A stretch of 64,000 nt of DNA from NCBI GenBank assembly GCA_023375785.1, contig SZWC01000531.1, positions 293,394 through 357,393 of the forward strand, in the 5' to 3' direction. Numbering within the stretch: position 1 is the stretch's first letter; the number at the start of each line of letters is the position of its first letter. Source of the stretch: Penium margaritaceum. Lineage: Eukaryota; Streptophyta; Zygnematophyceae; Desmidiales; Peniaceae. Of this stretch, positions 21,291 through 30,900 are shown piece after piece. A program made the position numbers and the translations under genes. The notes beneath the pieces are model-generated. The model was not told the origin of the DNA and did no database searches. It saw only the letters and a list, made by a program, of their open reading frames with translations.

Positions 21291-22250
21291 GTTGCATGGA
21301 GCAAGAGAGATGAAGTCTCTCTTCTCATAAGTGGTGTGCTCGTTTGTGCCCGAGTCAAGGCCGTAAGCTCCTGGCCTGAGTATCGCCCTCCCTTTGTTGG
21401 AGGCACACTCGGCCATCAAGCTTGTGGGATCCTTCCCACCATGTCCCCCTTGCCATTCATCCTCGTCTCCTCCCTCCTTCTTGGGAACCTGGCACTCTCG
21501 AGCCCAGTGTCCAGCCTTACCACAGTTATGGCAGTTTCCTTGATGCTTTGGACCCCTTCCACCAGTGCCGTTGTTTCCCTTGTATCCAGAGGAGGAGGTA
21601 TTGCAAAAGGCACCGCTGCTTCGTGAGGCAAAGGCAGCCATGTTTGCTTCACTACTGCTGTGACGCATGGCTTCATTCCGCACATACTCTGAGACGGTGG
21701 TGTAGGATACTTGCTCTTCGGTCCACCCTCCAATCACTGTGATCATGGGACCCCAGCTCTCGGGCAGCATCATCAGAAAAATCATGGCCTGCATATCGGA
21801 TTTCAGGTCCCACCCCATGCCGTTGGCTTGTTGCAAGAGAGTCTCAAACTTCTGCGTAAAGGCGGAGACATCCTCCCCTTCACCAAGCCTCATACTGATG
21901 AGGTTCTTTAGAATGAAGAGAAGGTTGGCAAGTGAGGAGGACTGAAACACCTTGCCCAGTTTGGCGTATGCCGCGGCTGCCACTGTACAACCGCTGATGT
22001 GCGAAAGGACTGAGGGTTGTATGGAGGACACGAGAACGGCAAGAGCCTTCTTGTTGAGCTTGATCCATGCCACAAGGTCAGCACCCTCCTCCTTTGGTGC
22101 TGGGATACTTCCGTCGAAATATCCTAGCAAGTCTCTATCATCCATGATGATCTCAAACTGCCACTTTAGAGCGCAAACCCCTCTCCATCAAACTTGAGGA
22201 TGGGAGAATGATTCCATGGTTCCCCTGTCCTTGCCATCCCTACACCTACA
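21290..22250 (-). pseudogene. gag: B1 gag and protease start (fossil, long open frame)
   Basis: A frame from 22145 to 20541 stays open through gag, zinc knuckle, protease and the start of integrase. The UBN2-type gag core lies at the N-terminus (MDDRDLLGYFDGS, then LPESWGPMI near 21750). A CCHC knuckle (CHNCGKAGHWAREC) is at about 21533-21492. The protease motif GLDSGTNEHTT lies near 21355. The true start is probably a little upstream, near 22240, as the family's N-terminus is glycine/alanine-rich there. This is the best kept gag-protease frame in the window. Confidence 0.88.
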
Positions 22251-22549
22251 ACTGCTACAGCTGCTGCACCTGTTGTTGATGTCGATGCACCTGTGTTTGA
22301 GGCCGTTGTAGGCTGTTGGTGAGAAGACGCAACTGCTGGCCCTGTTCACGTTGGCCGATGCAAGCAGATGTAGGCTGAAGTAGGCTGATGTAGGCAGATG
22401 TCAGCTCCCAAGGCAGAAAGGTGCAGATGTGTTGCATTCCCCTCCGACTGATGATTGACCTGCAAACAGAGAGGATGGGTGAGAGCGAAGGCGCTCTCAC
22501 TGCTTGTGACTTTGGCGGTTGCGTGCGTGAAACTTCTCTAACTAGAGGA

Positions 22550-22564
22550 GTGGGCCCATAACCC
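22550..22564 (-). promoter_or_regulatory. Half-tRNA primer-binding site of B1
   Basis: The + strand GTGGGCCCATAACCC lies two bases from the LTR boundary at 22567. It equals the anticodon arm of plant initiator tRNA-Met (anticodon CAT in the middle), so the - strand is complementary to that internal part of the tRNA rather than to its 3' end. The same 15 bases are in the same place in B2. Confidence 0.75.
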
Positions 22565-22605
22565 TTTGTTAGCTACTGAGCTAACCACCTCCGGCAGAGA
22601 AGCCG

Positions 22606-22606
22606 N
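22606..22606. other. Single-n assembly joins (22606; also 2810, 54913, 55241, 56099, 60534)
   Basis: Each n replaces an unknown number of bases. Comparison with sister copies suggests missing sequence at 22606, 55241 and 56099 and duplicated sequence at 2810 and 60534. Coordinates and frames across these points should not be trusted. Confidence 0.85.
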
Positions 22607-22916
22607 TTCACCTTCAAGAGTACTAACGCCTTAGCATTACATCTCAAGAAGAGCTCAAGTCGTCAATACGCAAGAGAGCATCAAGCAAGGGTTAATTAAT
22701 CAGCATGCAAGACAAGTCCTTTTATAGTTGTTTGTCCAGTCCTAGAACTCAAAAGCACATTCCTGAGAAGTGGCTTGACCCTGCCACATCACCAAGAGAC
22801 TTGTGCTGTGGGCTTGACACATAACCATCCTTGTGCCAAGGTGACTGATCAGCCGTGTTGCTTCCCAGAAGCAACGGACTTTCTTTCTTGGAAGCTTCTA
22901 AAACAACCAAGATGTG

Positions 22917-22994
22917 CATGGAGCCAGGATCGAATTCATGACCTCTCACTTGGCCAAATCAACAAAATGGCTAGGTTAACCACTCACCTACATG
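22917..22994 (-). other. tRNA-like module in B1 right LTR
   Basis: The A-box-like (22990-22980) and B-box-like (22937-22927) sequences have the same spacing as in the left LTR. Confidence 0.5.
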
Positions 22995-23135
22995 GTGTAC
23001 TCACAGGTTATATCTCACATGAGACAGAGCATAGTTGAGTCACCCTACAACAAATCCAGGGGTCATACCTCCACAAGGGGCAGAGCATTCCTGATCCGTC
23101 GTACAAGACAGAACAAGGGGCAAACATATTCAACA

Positions 23136-24234
23136 AAGCGCTCCTCCACAACGCGTGCGTATGGGTCCTGATGCAACAGAAGCGTCCAGCGTCTGCGGTC
23201 TCGTACAATCTCCATGCAAAGAAACACCGTTGCAGGACCAAGGTCCTTCATCCTATAGGCAGTTTGGAGGACTGCCTTCGCCTCCTTCACGGCCTCCATG
23301 GAGGGAGACACGATCAGGAGGTCATCCACATAGACCAGGATGGTAGTGAACCGCTCAGGCGCCTGTCGCATGAAAAGAGAGGGATTTGCCTCGCTCTGTA
23401 CATATCCTGCACGAGTCAGAGTGCTTATGATCTCTTGGTTCCAGCACCGAGGAGACTGCTTGAGTCTGTACAAGGACTTGCACAAGCGCCAGACCTTGTC
23501 ACCATCCTCAAAGCCTAGTGGCTGGGCCACGTAAATCTCCTCATCCAGAGAGCCATGGAGGAACACATTGTTCCCATCCATCTGGTGCAGTTCCCAGTCA
23601 TGCTGAGCCACCACACCGAACAGAGTGCGAGCTGAGATCATGCGACCGACAGGGAGAAAGGTGTCTTTGTGATCTGTATGGAAACTCAGGCCAAGGGCCT
23701 TTGTGCCGGGATCACCACTCGCAATGTTGCAAGTGGAGCGCCTGGGTGCGGGACCTGACACTCGCTCGGCTCCGGAGCCCAACGGTGGAAGATGACCACC
23801 GAGCTCACGCAAGTAGCCTGGACTTGAAGGGCTGGCCGCAGGCTCAGAGACAGGCACGACCACATCCGGTGAGGACTGAGGCACAGGGGCAAGTGATGCA
23901 GTGGGAGGGGAGGCTGGTGAACTGATGGGAGACACAGGACTAGGAGTGGCAGCAGGACAACCCATAGAGACAGGAGTTTTGGTGGACAGAGGGACAGCAT
24001 CATGGGTTTCTGTGGGATGCGAGGGCGTAGGAGAGGAGACAGGCTGGGCGGGAGAGGTCTCTAGGCCGACGGCGATGATGGCCGGGTCATCAAGAGCCGG
24101 AGACCGAGAAGTGGAGGGGGCTCGAACGGAAACATCAAACGGATGAGAGGTGCTCGTAGGCTCAGACTCCCCCATCCGTTGAGAAACCTCACACGTAGGA
24201 ACGTGTGTGACAGACATTGACATAATCGAGGTCA
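23136..24234 (-). pseudogene. pol: A2 pol, RT and linker part, right of B1 (fossil)
   Basis: This continues the A2 sequence beyond the AAGCG target site of B1: RT with YVDD near 23330, then the serine/proline-rich integrase-RT linker at about 24150-23790. It runs parallel to A1 up to about 24234, where similarity stops abruptly. It is degenerate and incomplete. Confidence 0.85.
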
Positions 24235-24530
24235 GCTCTGATTGGACTAAGGCCGAGATCGGTGGTTGGCGGCGGGCACTGAATGCATGGACTACAGCCA
24301 TTGACTTCATGCATGACATGAAAATTCACTGAATCACTTGCTGGGATACCTTGTCCACCATCGCTTTGAAACATGGCTCCAGCTCAATGAGGACCCACTC
24401 GGTGGCATCAAGGTCCCTCTGCAGGAGGCAGCAGTTGAAGCTAGATCACGTCCTACTCCTCCCTCAAGAGCACCATGCTCTCTTGCTCCACCCCCTCCAG
24501 CACCCTGGTCTCCTGCTCCAACCTCTCCAG
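24235..24530. other. Unclassified flank ending in a proline-rich 30-bp tandem repeat
   Basis: No family could be recognised. The last 60-70 bases are two imperfect 30-bp units rich in CTCC/CTCCAG. On the + strand they read as Ala-Pro-Ser-Pro repeats in a short open frame (24338-24544) that runs into the LTR of D. Two more units follow on the far side of D at 34076. Confidence 0.5.
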
Positions 24531-25677
24531 TGTTGATTTTCTGAGGCAGTCAGCAAGGGCTAGGATCCTTGCTGGTAGGATCTTTGGGTGATCACCAGTG
24601 TAGCTTGTACAATAGCAGGGTAAGGGTTGGAAACTTTGGACTGAAATCTTGATTGATACAAAGTACATGTATGGTACATGAAAGATCTAAGCACACTAGG
24701 CTAGCACAGATCCTGGCCCACAGAGGGGAAATGCCTTGCTAGGCCTTGTAGGCCGTCGTGGCAAGGGTCTTGGCGCAGTCTCCAGGCTGTCTGGCCTCCA
24801 GGGTAGCCTCTACCCAGGCTGGCAGGCCTTCCAAGGATTATAGGGGCCTTGGAGGGATCTCCGGCAGAGTCTTGGTCTTGGGCTCCAGAGTTAGAGGCTT
24901 GAGCAGAGCTGAGTGCTTGCAGAATGCTGAGATATATGTGAATTGAGAGGAGCTTCTCCTTTTATACCTGTGGATCTGGCAAGTTGACCACATGAAGGAG
25001 AAGCTTCCTTCAGGTGGTTCAGGTCTGCTGTCTCTTGGGGAAGCTTCCATCCAGGCAAAGCTTCCTATAGGTCAGAGTTGTTACTGGCATCCTTGCAGGT
25101 TTAGGGAGAAGATTCCTTGTTGAAGAAGCTTCATTAGGTGTTCAGGTGCAGAATTCCCAAGAGGTTGCTTGCTCTGCAGGCTTTTCTCTGAAGATCGTTG
25201 ATCGTGCCATGCTGCTACATCAGATCCGTTGATCAGGAGCCTCCTGAAGCTTGTACCAGATTTTCCCATGCAGGTATTCTGGCTCAGGCTCTCAGCATGA
25301 GGATGTTGATGGAGTGCAGGCCTCATGTTGAGGGTGCATGTCGCCTGCCCAATCAGCTACAATGTTCCCTGATCAGGATAGTTGCAAACTATTGTGCAAC
25401 GAGTAGCTCCCCTTCCTGCTACAGCTAACTAGAGGCTTGCGCAACCTTCTTGTGCATGCCAGCACACTATAGTGCACACCAGACCCTTTAGGCTGCTTCA
25501 GGGCTGGCCGCCACAATTTATCTGGCCTGTATAGGTGAGAATTCCCAGTAGACGTGGACCCGGAAATTCACCGTAAAATCCGTAAATTTTCGTACAGTGC
25601 TCCGAATGCGGTGATGTCTTCACCATATCGGAGCTTGATACCAGTGTAGTAATCGCACCTCTCAACACTCCCCCTCG
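24531..25677 (-). repeat. D 3' LTR, 1147 bp
   Basis: The termini are TG...CA. TATA box (TATAAAAG on the - strand) at 24959-24966. Four GAAnnTTC palindromes lie at 25000-25007, 25040-25047, 25108-25115 and 25135-25142, upstream of the TATA box in the element's own direction. The polypurine tract (CTCCCCCTCGATT on the + strand) follows at 25678. Confidence 0.93.
25000..25142 (-). promoter_or_regulatory. Heat-shock-element-like cluster in D left LTR
   Basis: Four perfect GAAnnTTC modules lie within 143 bp and 35-180 bp upstream of the TATA box on the - strand. The arrangement parallels that of Copia-1. Confidence 0.55.
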
Positions 25678-27510
25678 ATTGGTGCACTGGTGGTTTGAAC
25701 CGTATCACCCATGTGAACTCCCAAAAATATCCTCCACTGACTCCCAAAAATGTATGTCGAGGATATGGACCTGAGTGTCCTCCTCGCTGAGTGGGAAATC
25801 TGGAAAATTTTCAATATGAGCTTTTGCACCCAAGGAAAAAATTATTTCCTCTTGACATGGTGCCGGGGTCACTTCTTGACCTTTTTTGGGTCCACTGGCC
25901 CTCCTTTCGGTCAGCTTGTCGTAACTGAAAACTGTAGTGTCGAGTTCGGGCCAGTCCAGGAGATTTTTCGGTTGCTTCATAAAAAAGCAACTCGTCTGGT
26001 GCTTCATGAAGATGAGGCTGCGCATGTTGATTTGATCCCCACGGCTCCTTCCTACTCCCTTCCTGCACCTCTAGAGGTGTAGAATCTTCCAAAAAAATTG
26101 TTTAAGGGTTCTGTGTTGACTTTCCAGTCGCTAGAGCAGTACAAAAGGCGTCCTCAACGTTCTGGAGGTCGTCCTTGGCATTTTTAGTTGTGAGCAGCTT
26201 GTCTATAGCAGTAACTGCCGCTGAACTGTTCCTCTCCCTCTGAAAGATCCTTTTTCAGTCCTTGCTGTCCGCGAGGTGTCAAATTAGCACCACAGTTCTT
26301 GGTTGATTTGTCCGCGGTGGTCGCTCGTGTCTGCTTCCACCGAATCTGGGGCAGAGTTTCTAATTTTGTACAAGGAGAGAATGCCCTGTTTTGCTCAGCT
26401 GCTGCGTGCGTGGGACACACCTTTGCTAGTGAGGCTATCACCGCCGTGTAATTGAGGAGACACAGGGCGCAGGTCCCTCTAAGCGATTGTGCTGTGTCAA
26501 GTCCATCGACACTTTCGTCCTGTCCGCCGCAGGTTTTGTCCTGCTCGCTGCTGCCGTAGCATATCTTGCTCGCAAGCCGGCCACGTTTAGCGAGCGGGCC
26601 CTCGTCTTACTCCCCCTCGCATGCTGACATCAGCAGCGAGGATTTTGCGTGAGCGGCCGCGAGCTCCATGGCCGCTTGCCTGCTTCCTCGCTCTTTTTTT
26701 TTCTCTTCCTATCTCTTTCTCTCGCTCGCCCCCTGCTCCTGAACACGCCTGTTCCGACCTCGCGGCCTCGCTAGCTGCGACGGCTACGTCAGCTGCTCAG
26801 GCTGCTCGTTTGGCACTTCCTCCTTCTGACCGAGGCTGTTCCGATCGGGCAGCCGCCTTAGTTGTTTGAGCTTCTCCAACTGCTTCGGGAGCTCGCCATC
26901 CTGCTACTCAATTGTTTTGTCTTTTTCCTCCGAGACTCTTTTGCTGCTCGCAACCATTTTTGTGGTCGCAGCAAGCTTTTTCAGTTCCGGTAGGTCCCAT
27001 TTTGACTGCAAGGATTTCTGCTGTGCCGGCGGATCCTCCAGCCAAAAAATAAATCTGAAGTTGGCTTTTGAATTGCAACTCCTCTTCAGCTGGGACAAAC
27101 TGTTGCGGTGTTGCTGGGGCTGTTCTAATAAGCTGGAGGTCGTTGAAAAAATTCTGCTGTTCTGTGGTGGTGCTTTTTGGAGCTCTCTTTGCAAAACGCC
27201 CCGCAACATCTCGCGGGCCTCGATAACCGCGTCGATGTGAAGGCCGCAAATCTGCTGCAAGGGCACCTGCCGGACTATGACTTGTCGCGTGCAAAGTGTC
27301 ACTTACTTGCGAAAGTTGCCGATGCTTCGGCTTTGTGTTTCCGTCCCTGTTGTTGTTTGTGGCGTTTCTGTCACGTGCACCACGAAGTTGAATAGCACGA
27401 TGGCGGAGCTGCGCGTGTTTGACTTCCACGTCCCCTCCAAGACCGGCCGCTTCCACACGTACTGTGAGAGGGTGTTGGAGGTGAGGCCACACTCTCCCGC
27501 GCACCTATAG
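25678..27510 (-). other. Extra 3' region of D between pol and polypurine tract
   Basis: About 1.8 kb follow the end of RNase H. Landmarks shared with Copia-1 in the same order: the LQLI-TAP peptide near 27120, an AGCGAG-type repeat near a run of A (T on the + strand, 26690-26740), a lysine-rich block near 26250, and an acidic C-terminal frame at 26025-25705. It is much decayed between these blocks. Confidence 0.65.
25705..26025 (-). other. ORF3-like frame in D, 106 codons, homologous to 7241-7534
   Basis: The peptide contains LDWPELDTTVF, then NFPDFPLSEED, and ends HFWESVEDIFGSSHG about 30 bases before the polypurine tract. Order, spacing and position match the 97-codon frame in Copia-1. No known domain recognised. 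Confidence 0.6.
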
Positions 27511-30500
27511 AAAATGTCCTTCGGGACGCTCTTTGTCAGAAAATCGGCTGCTTGCTCAATGCCTGACACATGCACGAGTTCGATCGTGCTGTCCTTGACC
27601 TTTGAACGAATCCAATGTCCACAAATATCGATGTGCTTTGTTCTGCCTTGAAATTTTGTCGAGTTTCTGAGGTCAATCACAGACTTGTTGTCGACAAAAA
27701 GTTTTGTGGGTTACACTTGAGCAAATCCGATGTCCTCGAGGAGGTTACGGAGATACGTGACCTCCTGTGTTGCTGAAGTAGCTGCCACGTACTCAGCTTC
27801 TACGAAGCTTAGTGTGATGAGGTTCTGTCACTTGTTGGTCCACGACACCGCTCCTTTGCCAAGCAAGTACACGAATCCCGTCGTACTCTGACGGTCCTCC
27901 TTCGTTCCTCCAAAATCTGCGTCGATGTAGCACTCAAGGTCGAGGCTGACTGTCATCCCAAAAACAAGACGAGTGTCACCTGTCGTCTTTAGGTAGTCTA
28001 GAGCTATGTCGATCTCCTTGCATGCCACCTCCGTACAGGTCTCATTGCCACGTGCTAAAGTTTCTCACGGTGAACTGTAGATCTGGTCGTGTGCAACTTG
28101 TTGCGTGCATCAACAATCCGACTCTACTGCGGTAATCGGTCTCGCTCCTCTCCCTCTCTCCCTGATGAGTCGGCTGCTGCTGTGTTAGAGGTGTTGGTAT
28201 GTGTCGGTCAGGAACGTTGAATTGCTCACAAACTTTGCGAGCGTACATCTGCTGGCTCAAGTGGAGCGTATGCGCTTCACGGTCATGTTTGATGTTCATG
28301 CCAAGGCAGTACTCAAAGCTAGGCATGAGTGTCACATCGACTTCTTGCGCCATGGCGGCTGTTGTTGCTTTGATAAAATCCGTCGATGGACCAATGATGA
28401 GAAGGTCGTCGACGTAGACCAGCACATAGTAGTCTGGCTTCGTGTCTGGTGATGGGCGATGTAGGAAGAGGCAGTCATCGTAAGCTGAAGGCTCAAAGTC
28501 CAAAGACTCCAATACTGCTTGCAGCTTCCTGTACCAAAGCAGAGGACTCCGCTTCAGTCCGTAGAGACTCTTTACCAATTTGCATACTCTGCCACTCCCG
28601 TCCTCGTAGCCCTCTGGTTGCTTCATGTAGACGGTCGTATCCATCTCACCATGAAAAAAGGCATTTTTTACGTCGAGCTGCTGCACCTCGCAGTCCATCA
28701 CTGCTGTAACTGCCAGCATGATGCGGGCGGTGGTGTAGCGGCTCATGGGAGCGTAGGTGTCAAAGAAGTATTTCTCCTCAACTTGCGTGAACTCCTTTGC
28801 CACGAGGCGAGCCTTGAACTTGTCAATGCTCCCATCTGCTTTTGTCTTGACTCAAAACACCCACTTCACTCCCATTGGTCGGGACCCAGATGGAAGCTTC
28901 GTGAGCTCCCACGTCCCTTGATTCATGAGACTCTGGTATTCTGCGTCAAGTGCTGCTTTCCATTCTGCCGCATGCTCGTCCTGTAGTGCTTCTTTCAGAG
29001 TCTTCGGCTCAGGTGGAAGCGTGCTCGTAGAGATGATAGCTGCGAGATGCGTGGTGGTGAAGTCCATTAGGACATCATCCGCCTCTTGTAGATGGAGCAG
29101 ACTGTGATAGCCAGATTTGCCTCTCCAATCTCTTGCTTTTCTTCTTGTTGCAATTTTTGTCACAGGAGGCACGTGAGGCACCCCAGATTCCTAACAACTT
29201 GATCATGTGGTTTCCCCGCCGTATGCACACCACCCTTCACTCCCACGGCTTAGTTTTGTCATGAGGTACTATGAGGGCCTCATGATCAGTGGTGATGCGC
29301 TCGTGTCAGCGAGTGTCAAAGGTCACACGCGGGGCCACCGGCTGCTCATCCGTCTTATCCAGATCAAGAAGGGTGAGTGACACACTGTCTGATTCCCCCT
29401 CCTCTAGCGACTCCATATATGAGTCATAGAATGTTTTAAGTAGAGTAGGCTCACTTGACTGCTTAGCCTCCCAAGCATAGCAGGTCAGGTTCTCGAAGAA
29501 TATGGCATCTCTGCTGGTAATGATCCGATGGAGTTCTACGACGTGGACTCCCATCAACGTCCAAGAAAGCCCTTCATCTACGATGAAGGGTTTCCTTGGA
29601 CAAAGCCCTTCATGTTAGGGCTTTGTTCGAGGAAAACACCCCATGTTGCTTTGTCTGCCAGCTTCATCCGACGTTCCTTTGGGACATGAAGCAGAGCCAT
29701 GCAGCCAAAGGTGCATAGCATGGAGATGTCAGGCTTGTCATTGTGCCATGCCTAGAAGGGTGTCATGTTTGGTAACAACACGTGTGGCACGCGGTTGCGT
29801 ACCCACACTGCTTGCCGGAGTGCAAATGGCCACCACGAGTTGTCGAGATGCGGTCCTAGCAGCATCAACTTCAGTATTTCTTACATTGTGCGGTTTGCTC
29901 TCTCTGCTACGCCATTCTACTATAGAGTGTATGGCATGGAGAACTACTACACGATGGCGAGATCCTCCAGTTGTGTGGCAAACTCTGTGCTGGTGTACTC
30001 GCCAGTACCGTCTAAGCGTAAAACTTGTAGTTTCGTGTTGCTTTGTCTTTCGGCCATTGCTAGCCATTTGAAGAAGCATGCTGGTGCTTCGTCCCTTGTG
30101 CGGAGTGGATAACTCCACACCATCCTTGTGGCATTGTCTACAAAGAAAAAAAAATACCGATGTCCCCCGTAGATTGTGGCCGTTAGTAGAGGTCCACATA
30201 TGTCAGTATGGACCACCTTCAGCTTCTGGCGGACGTTGCACTTTGTTGCCACGGGAAACATCTGTTGTGGTAGCTTTGCCCGCATGCATTCTTCATAAGG
30301 CTCTACTGCATCCTTAGTGCCGCTTTCATTGATGTCAAGTCTGTTGACCTGCTCATGCTTTTGCATTGTCTGTACAGTTTGGTTGTTGATGTGGCCGAGT
30401 CGTTTGTGCCACAAACTGAGGTCTGCACCAGAAACCTGGTGGAGACTGGAGACTAACTGCTACGAAGGGCGTATCTGACCCTTTTGTTGGACCTGGTGCT

Positions 30501-30900
30501 TCAAAGTCTAGCTCAATCATGCCGTGCGGAAGAAGGTGACATTTAGCGAAGGTCTCGCCTTCACGGCTCTTAAGGGTCACATACTGTACGCTGTTGACGA
30601 TTCGAGCGCCCCTCTTCATCAACTATCCTAGTGAGAGGAGGTTCACCACGATGTGAGGTATGTGTAGCACATCCCCAAACTTCACCTAAGCACCGTTGTA
30701 CCCAGTCACCGTCATCTTTCCCTTGCCCCAAACAGGCACCTGTCGTTTATTTGCCACCGTGAGGAAGCCTTTGGCACAGGTTTCCAGCTCGTGGAGGCAG
30801 GCCTTGTCATGGGTGATGTGAGAAGTGCACCCACTGTCAAGGTACCACACGTAGGTGGAGCTGACCAGTTCATCACTCTGCTTGGTTGAGAGCTGGAAGA
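27510..30900 (-). pseudogene. pol: D pol: protease, integrase, RT, RNase H (fossil)
   Basis: On the - strand the protease motif DSGCTSHIT is near 30840. The pre-integrase block (WHKRLGHINNQ) is near 30410 and the integrase core (HTDICGPL) runs from about 30210 to 29650. RT begins near 28980, with catalytic YVDD near 28412, and ends near 28050. RNase H (CYIDADFGGTKED) runs from about 27930 to 27650. The pol tail (KSVPKDIFYRC) is near 27530. Peptide blocks are close to those of Copia-1. It is interrupted in several places. Confidence 0.88.

Larger units (their letters stand above)
17312..23135 (-). mobile_element. B1: Ty1/Copia family B element inserted in A2
   Basis: This is a complete-length element on the - strand with two LTRs (17312-17963 and 22567-23135). 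It is flanked by the 5-bp target duplication AAGCG (17307-17311 and 23136-23140). Sequence on both sides belongs to adjacent parts of A2 pol. LTR divergence by eye is about 3 %, so it is relatively young. A single n at 22606 in the right LTR hides about 85 bp compared with other family B LTRs. Gag-pol has a handful of interruptions. Confidence 0.95.
22567..23135 (-). repeat. B1 5' LTR, with an n gap
   Basis: This matches 17312-17963 except for the gap at 22606. TATA box at 22719-22726. tRNA-like module at 22917-22994. It ends TTCAACA directly before AAGCG. Confidence 0.92.
8826..24234 (-). mobile_element. Family A: Ty1/Copia tandem LTR-internal-LTR-internal, - strand
   Basis: On the - strand this reads internal region A2 (24234 down to 16414, interrupted by B1), one LTR (16413-15769), internal region A1 (15768-9287), then an LTR (9286-8826) cut by Copia-1. 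The sequence next to the LTR at 16414 onwards repeats the sequence at 9287 onwards (polypurine tract, then RNase H), so the middle LTR serves both internal regions. LTR divergence by eye is about 7 %. A2 is truncated at its far end and carries internal losses. Both internal regions are interrupted several times. Confidence 0.88.

Noticed and set aside
24338-24544. Host proline-rich protein gene
   Set aside because: Short, no recognised domain, no start context or splice evidence; kept only as a possibility in the findings.
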